DNA of 64,000 bases from assembly GCF_004027225.2 (NCBI RefSeq), contig NC_044277.2, positions 96,097,552 through 96,161,551 of the forward strand, read 5' to 3'. Position 1 is the first letter of the stretch. Every line of letters starts with the position of its first letter. The position numbers were made by a program, and so were the translations under genes. The stretch is from Strigops habroptila. Its lineage: Eukaryota > Chordata > Aves > Psittaciformes > Psittacidae. The notes below the pieces were generated by a model that worked only from the letters and a program-made list of their open reading frames with translations, was not told where the DNA came from and searched no databases. Positions 58,143-64,000 of this stretch are shown piece by piece.

Positions 58143-58694
58143 CTGAAATCAAAACAAAAATAGTGTTATAAGCCAGAAAACTTCAAATAAATATTTAAGT
58201 AATTTCTTAGAATGAATTAATAACTTTGTTACTATTTGCTCCAATTAGATTGGATTAAAACAAAAACACTATACAAAACCACTGCAAGTAGGAAATTAAA
58301 AGATCGGGGGCCATCTGAGTTCTGTGTGCACTTGTAGTAGAATTGTTAAATATTCAAGCAAGTGGATAGGAAAACTTTCCTGGACTAACTTATAAACAGC
58401 ATGCTATAGCAGAATGTCCCAAAATGCTACTTTTTTTTAATGACAACAACTTCACAGATTCTATGTGGGGAAAAAAACCCAAACAACTCCGCACAGCTGC
58501 ACACATGAAGTAGAAAATCTCAACAAACTAACTCAACAACAATATATCTTAAAAGCCAAATGATGCTATCAACTCCTTCAAACTGCAGCCAGAAAGCACA
58601 CTTAGGAGATATCCAACATGTTAAATGACAGAAGAAGGGAAATACATACACCTGCTGTTTTGTTTCAGAGGACTCTAATCCAAAGAGCAATCAA

Positions 58695-59112
58695 TATAGC
58701 TGGGTTGGAAGGGCCCTTCAAAGGTCATCTAGTCCAAACCCCCCTCCAATGACCAGGAGTATCTTCATCTAGATCAGGTTGCTCAGAACCACATTCAGCC
58801 TGGCCTAGAACGTCTCCAGGGGTGGCCCATCTACCACCTCTCTGGGTGACCTGTACCAGGTTTTAACACTTCCAGTGTTTCATCACCCGCACCGGAAAAA
58901 ATTTCTTCCTTGTAAAGTCTGAACCTACACTTTTTACTTTAAAACTATTACCCTTTGTTCTATCGCAACAGGCGCTACTAAAAAAGTCTTTCCTCATCTT
59001 TCTTGTAAGTAAGTCCCCTTTAAATACTGGAAACCACAATAAGGTCTCCTGGAGCTCTCTCTTCTCCAGGCTGAACAACTCCAACTCTCTCAGCCTGTCT
59101 CCAGAGAGGAGA
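58695..59112 (-). mobile_element. Longest CR1 copy in the window (about 0.4 kb), antisense
   Basis: It begins GCTGGGTTGGAAGGGCCCTT, then AGGTCATCTAGTCCAA, and includes CTGGCCTAGAACGTCTCCAG, CATCACCCGCACCGG and CTCTTCTCCAGGCTGAACAA, the reverse complement of the CR1 3' region. It is in the same orientation as RECK. The 92-codon open frame at 58863-59141 is inside it. Confidence 0.92.
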
Positions 59113-62100
59113 CAAACAAAAAAAAACCCAAACCAAACCAAAACCTAACAGCTATCATGTATAAGCTTTCTGGGACTCATGATAATGAAGTCAACGAGGT
59201 TGAAATTCCAAATGCAGTTGCCAATTATCAAAGAGTTTTAAATTATATGATTGGGGGGGGTTGGAGGGGGAGAGAATTTGAAGCCCCTGCACACCTGACC
59301 TCCACACTTGTCAGAACACCAGATTATACGTGATCAAATATTTTAACATAGTGACAAAACATAATCCCCATCTTCATAAAGTTCCTGATCTCCTTCATTT
59401 CCCTTATCCTCATTATTAAACAAATGTGTATTTTACACAGCATCTAGGAAGAAAACAGAAACACCATCAGACTGATTCACAAACATAATGTGGGACTAAA
59501 ATCTTGCTTCAGTACGGCAAAATATCAGATGTGCTACTACCTCTACATGGCAAAAGGAAGAAATCTCAAAATGCACACCTAACTTAAGCTCAGTAGTTCA
59601 CTAGATTCTTCATCTAAGTTAGTTACTAGTATTTCCTGCTTTGCAGAGAAGTGGGCATACCCAAGAATCTTTAGGCTATTCTTGTGAAGATTTGTGCTGC
59701 TGCAAACAGATGGAAGTGTTATATTTTTGAAGTGAAAGTAGAAATGTGTTAGGGATCATCTTGATGTTTTTATTTTTCTTTTTGTCTTAGAGATTGTTTA
59801 GACTGCAGGAGTTTGTTTTTCAATTCACATTCTCTACTTGCTTTCTTCTCAGAGATCATTTGAGTCAATCTGTTTTGGCAGTATCCTTATTTTCCCCCCT
59901 ACAGTCTGGGTAGGATTACAGAGAAAAGCAAAGTAAATATCAAAGTGATCAAATCTCTCAGTGGCTAACCCATAAAAATACCAGTAACTACAACATCTGA
60001 ATTTTGAGGAGTTCTTCTTGAGCAGCATGCTTGTGTTTGGTTATGCTGAACAGGGAAGGGTAAATACAGAACATACCTCTGTTCACAGGAGCAGCACAAA
60101 CAGGCAGCCTCATCTCTACTAGATAACTTCGGTACATAACCCACCCCTTCCTTTACCTACTCACCATCAGATATCTTAAATCCTGCCACCTGAATCAGTA
60201 CACATTATAGAGTTCCAACCTCTTATTTTATTGAAGTGCCACTCATGTATTCCATTGGATAACTAGAGAATTCTACAATCCCATTTTCACTTTATTTTTT
60301 TCCTCATGAAAGTTTCATAAATATCCAAGTAAAAACCTGATTTTTAAAATGTTCTTCATTTTCATCTTCATCCTCTTTTCTGTTGTTCATTTAAGAGTGA
60401 GCACTTGGAATACAGATCAGCTCTCTATACATGAATTGGCAATCAAATGAATTAGCATTCCTGCATAGACAGTTCTGACAAATATCTGAAGAGCCAAAAG
60501 AATTATTTACTGTACCAAAAGATGGAAGACTCACATTTTAACTTCGACTTGAAAAGCCCCAAGCCTTGATGTTTCAGTTTGTACCATGCCATTAATGATT
60601 TTATTTTATGCTGTAATTTAAATCATAAGTTCCAACTTGCCAATTACTCTTTATGTCATGCAAATCATAGTGCCATAATCCTGTTTTCTACCATCTCACA
60701 ATTATATCATCTCTTGGATAATATCTTTCTGGGTAGTGAAGTACGTCACCGGTCAAACCCAGTATTTTAAATAGGACAGTCCCAATACTGTAGCGAACAG
60801 CATCGCTGTCTTCTGTTTACAGTCAGAAATTAATTTAAACCATGGGTAAACCATGGCAGATGTAGCACTGAAATATTGACCCTAAGAGAACAAACACAAA
60901 TCTAACTTGAAAACGTAAGTTAGTTTCTCATGAACACCAGCTACGTATAATTTTATTGATCACGAATAAAAGCATAGGTCTATTGAGAACACCTCACACA
61001 AAAATTCAAGTCTGTCTCACATAAAACAATGCCCCAAACCTCACAAATTCAAACATTTTATTTTCATTCTTCCAATATTCTCTACGAAATTTTAGATCTT
61101 TTCTCCCAAGAGCACAGATACTGCATAATTTCTCCGAGAGTGAGAATGAATTTGCAGCAACATTCCTAATCCAAGCAGGAAGTTGTCATCTGATTCACTT
61201 CAGATTTTCCCTCTTTACTACCCACCAAGCAAATCCTGTCACTCATTCATGTGTGTAACACCGATGAGAGACAAGAGAATTACAGAAACATGTAGACAGA
61301 GCCACCATCCTAGATCTATAAAGAACAGATTTCTACTGTTGCCTAAAGGCTCAGGTCATTTTTATAGCACCATATATCCTTCTCTATGGATGCCAGACAA
61401 TGATTATCGGAAAGTCACTGTTTCAACATAGCCACCTGGCTTCTTTGGGACCTTCCATGTATGAAAAAAGAAACAACTGTCAAACAGGAATTACCATATA
61501 CAACACCACTCTGATGCAAAACTGATTGTCCTCAGAAGCTGCTGAAATTAGACTTCTCCACAGCCACCCTGGTGACATAAAAACCAGCCAGGTAAAAAGC
61601 AACACTAACTTTATTAATTAACGCACTAAGACAGTGGAGGCTCCTGAAAAGGCTGAAGTCTGTCTGTCATGGTTATACTTAAGTACTTGAACATTTTGTT
61701 AGTACAAACAATACTTAGAATCATGATGTGATGCTGCTATAAACTCAGCTAAAAATTGTCATGCTACTTAAACGTTGAATGTTACAAAAAAGTTATTAAA
61801 AAGCAGTTCAGGGATAACAGTGTCACTAGCTCTGTTAGCTCAGATCGCAGTTTATAACTACACATGAAATAGAGAAGAATGTTGAGAAAATTATCGTGTC
61901 TACCAACATTCCTCCTCTGTAGATGGGCTCAAGTTGAGACAAAATTATCTTCTTACAGCAGCTTTACACACCATTTTTATACAGGCAGAATGCTCTAACC
62001 AGGTAAGTAGTCGTCTTCTTTCCATATTTTTAAACTATAGTTCCACAGACTGCTGAATCTTGTATTTCTGTTAAGAGGAGGTGATCTTCTCTTTTCTACC

Positions 62101-62262
62101 TTTTTTCTCAACTCCTCTCTCCCTGTTCCCAGTTATATGGTCTTGTGTATGCCCTTACATGAGCTCTGGCTCTAAGCATCTTCTCATGACCTGATATTTC
62201 TCTGTAACCCTGCTGAAAACTCCTCCCAGGAATTTAAATCAGCATATAATACTAAGTTAGAC

Positions 62263-62319
62263 TAGAACAGGATAGAACAGAAAGAACAGAACAGGAGAGA
62301 ACAAAACAGAACAGAACAA
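62263..62319 (+). repeat. (AGAAC)n-type simple repeat
   Basis: About ten imperfect units of AGAACA, AGAACAGG or GATAGAACAG in tandem. Confidence 0.85.
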
Positions 62320-63753
62320 TCTTTTAGATACTGTCTTTTAGATATCAGCTTTTAGAAGGACCAAGCTGTTGAAGCAACTCCCTGTATTTTATGAAATTAT
62401 AGTACCTGTACCCACCATAGAATACAGTACTAGTCAGGGTGCTGACTTTGCTCTTTGTGTAGGTCTGGATAACTGTTCAGTTTCCCAGAAAATACGTGGG
62501 TACATATGTGGGGAGTGTAGCTATAGAGACATGAGAGAATCTTAGATATTTGCTCATAAATAAAGCTGACAACAGCATTAAAAAGTCAGTCTGATCTGAA
62601 TTATTAACCATAACTTCATTGCAGAAAGCAGCGTTAATGCCCATCGCTACTGAAGTAGCATTCATGTTTAAGAAATCAGCAGCTTTTCTGCCCACTCAAG
62701 CTTACTTTATGAATCTGCTAGGGAACTGGCAGAAGAGAAAGACAGAGAAAACAAAGCAAAAGATAGAACAGTGATATAGGTAAGAAAAATCAAAACAAAC
62801 AAAACCACACAAAAAAATCCAGAAGAGCAAACAAATGTGTTCTCTTTAAAGGAAGAACTAAGTCATCAAGACCTGGGAAAATGAGGATAAAAAGGCAATA
62901 CTCTGTACCTACACAGAATCTGATACGCCGTTTTCAACTTGTGAATAAAATATTATGAACAAAGATGGCAATATTGAAATTTATAAAACATACTGGTTTT
63001 ATTTGTGCATTAATCTCATCTTTCAGACTTCCCTTTTTTTAAAGCCAAATGTTGCTGAAACTGGTGATTAAAGCCAGTGAGACTACAAGCAGAAGGAATG
63101 GAAAGTGGCAGGCAGACACAGGCAATGCAACCATGTATGCCTTAAAGAAAACTGTCTCAAAGATCTTTTGGTCTTACAGAAATTGAAAAAGGCAGGTGAA
63201 GTTTATCCAGCAGAGAACACTGTCCAGTATTCCTCACCAGAAGTTCCTTGAAGAAAGATTTTAGCCAGTACTGCAGGACCTAACTGGTTTCGCTCTTTTT
63301 GGAGCTCATCAGCTGCAGGTAACGGCTCAAAAAACCAAAACGCGTGCACACAAATACAAATAAAGCAGAACATTTTGCTAAAGGAGTAAGTCTCCCATTA
63401 TAGGGCTTGCTTTTATATTATAAGCATTTTTTCCTAAATGGCTGCCTCTCGTGCCTTGAATGAAAGGTGACAGAAGCTGTTTTCACACCAGAAATTAAGA
63501 GTATTTTACTAAAAATCAAAAGATTATTTTTCTCCCTAAAAACTACCATGGTATTTGTGTTCTACTAACTCTGGCAGAAAAATAAGTTTAGTACTGTCGT
63601 CTTTGGCAACCTAACCACATGAAATATTTGAATATAGATCCCATCCAATTAAGGCCATCTTAATTTAGAAGTATTACCACAGTTAACAAATACACTAGGA
63701 TACAAAATGCTTCACTCTACGCAATGAAAGTCCTGTTAATCTCTCCTTGACTT

Positions 63754-63844
63754 CACAGAATCACAGAATGGTTTGGGTTGGAAAGGACCTTAAGATCATC
63801 TAGTTCCAACCCCCCTGCCATGGGCAGGGACACCTCACACTAGA
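63754..63844 (-). mobile_element. CR1 3'-end fragment, antisense
   Basis: CACAGAATCACAGAATGG, GTTTGGGTTGGAAAGGACC, AAGATCATCTAGTTCCAACC and TGCCATGGGCAGGGACACC are a near-consensus reverse-complement CR1 end; little divergence suggests it is among the younger copies here. Confidence 0.94.
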
Positions 63845-64000
63845 CTTCATTTAATCTTCAAATTTGTCAACAGAAGATAAAGTCAGAAGGTAACATACTA
63901 AGGTTTAGTGGAGTCAGATGAAGTTTCAAATGACAGTGGACATCTGTTAAGAACTTTAAAAACTTACAGTAATTAGCAACTGAGGCTAAAATTATCCTCA

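Larger units (their letters stand above)
58143..64000 (-). other. RECK: RECK intron continuing past the window edge
   Basis: No sequence matching the preceding exons (the expected CCELAIALECRQAC region) was found. It holds two CR1 copies and an AGAAC-type repeat; otherwise it is AT-rich and featureless. Confidence 0.6.

Noticed and set aside
58143-64000. Search for the earlier RECK exons (signal peptide, first cysteine-knot repeat)
   Set aside because: No sequence matching them was found on the minus strand. They are taken to lie beyond the window.
1-64000. CRISPR arrays, bacterial operons, tRNA or rRNA genes
   Set aside because: No regularly spaced direct repeats, no ribosome-binding-site/ORF organisation and no tRNA-like cloverleaf were seen. 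Gene structure is entirely eukaryotic.

Overview
This window is vertebrate nuclear DNA, almost certainly from a bird. It is AT-rich with a single CpG island and spliced genes with consensus GT/AG junctions. It carries about ten truncated CR1 non-LTR elements, recognised by 3' ends related to GGTTGGACTAGATGATCT and CCAACCCAAACCATTCT, and one solo endogenous-retrovirus LTR of a type I associate with neoavian birds. Nothing prokaryotic, no CRISPR array and no complete mobile element was seen. I did not find an undescribed system; the points worth a second look are listed as findings.

Layout. At 1-4100 is upstream DNA with three CR1 fragments and one unassigned exon-like unit (209-318). At 4330-5720 is a CpG-island promoter carrying a consensus CRE, a TCTCGCGAGA palindrome, two E-boxes, CCAAT boxes, two octamers, an ETS site and a YY1 site. 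It opens into non-coding exon 1 of ADNP2. ADNP2 runs on the + strand, with coding exons at 12385-12492, 15567-15656 and 20814-23750. Together they give a complete 1044-residue zinc-finger/homeodomain protein. Its third intron holds the solo LTR (17369-17986). At 24156-39380 is about 15 kb of intergenic DNA with CR1 fragments, microsatellites and a short GC-rich hairpin.

From 58142 down to 40423 on the - strand lie the last 15 coding exons of RECK, a GPI-anchored glycoprotein with cysteine-knot and Kazal motifs. They cover the equivalent of human residues 136 to the C-terminus. Reading phases agree at every junction, and a roughly 1 kb 3' UTR ends at a poly(A) signal at 39401. The N-terminal RECK exons, including the signal peptide, lie beyond the right edge, so 58143-64000 is intron.

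The two genes are convergent (tail to tail) and functionally unrelated: ADNP2 is a nuclear regulator, RECK a cell-surface regulator of metalloproteases and Wnt7 signalling. Their human orthologues are on 18q23 and 9p13. Human 9p and much of 18q correspond to the avian Z chromosome, so a Z location is plausible but is inference.
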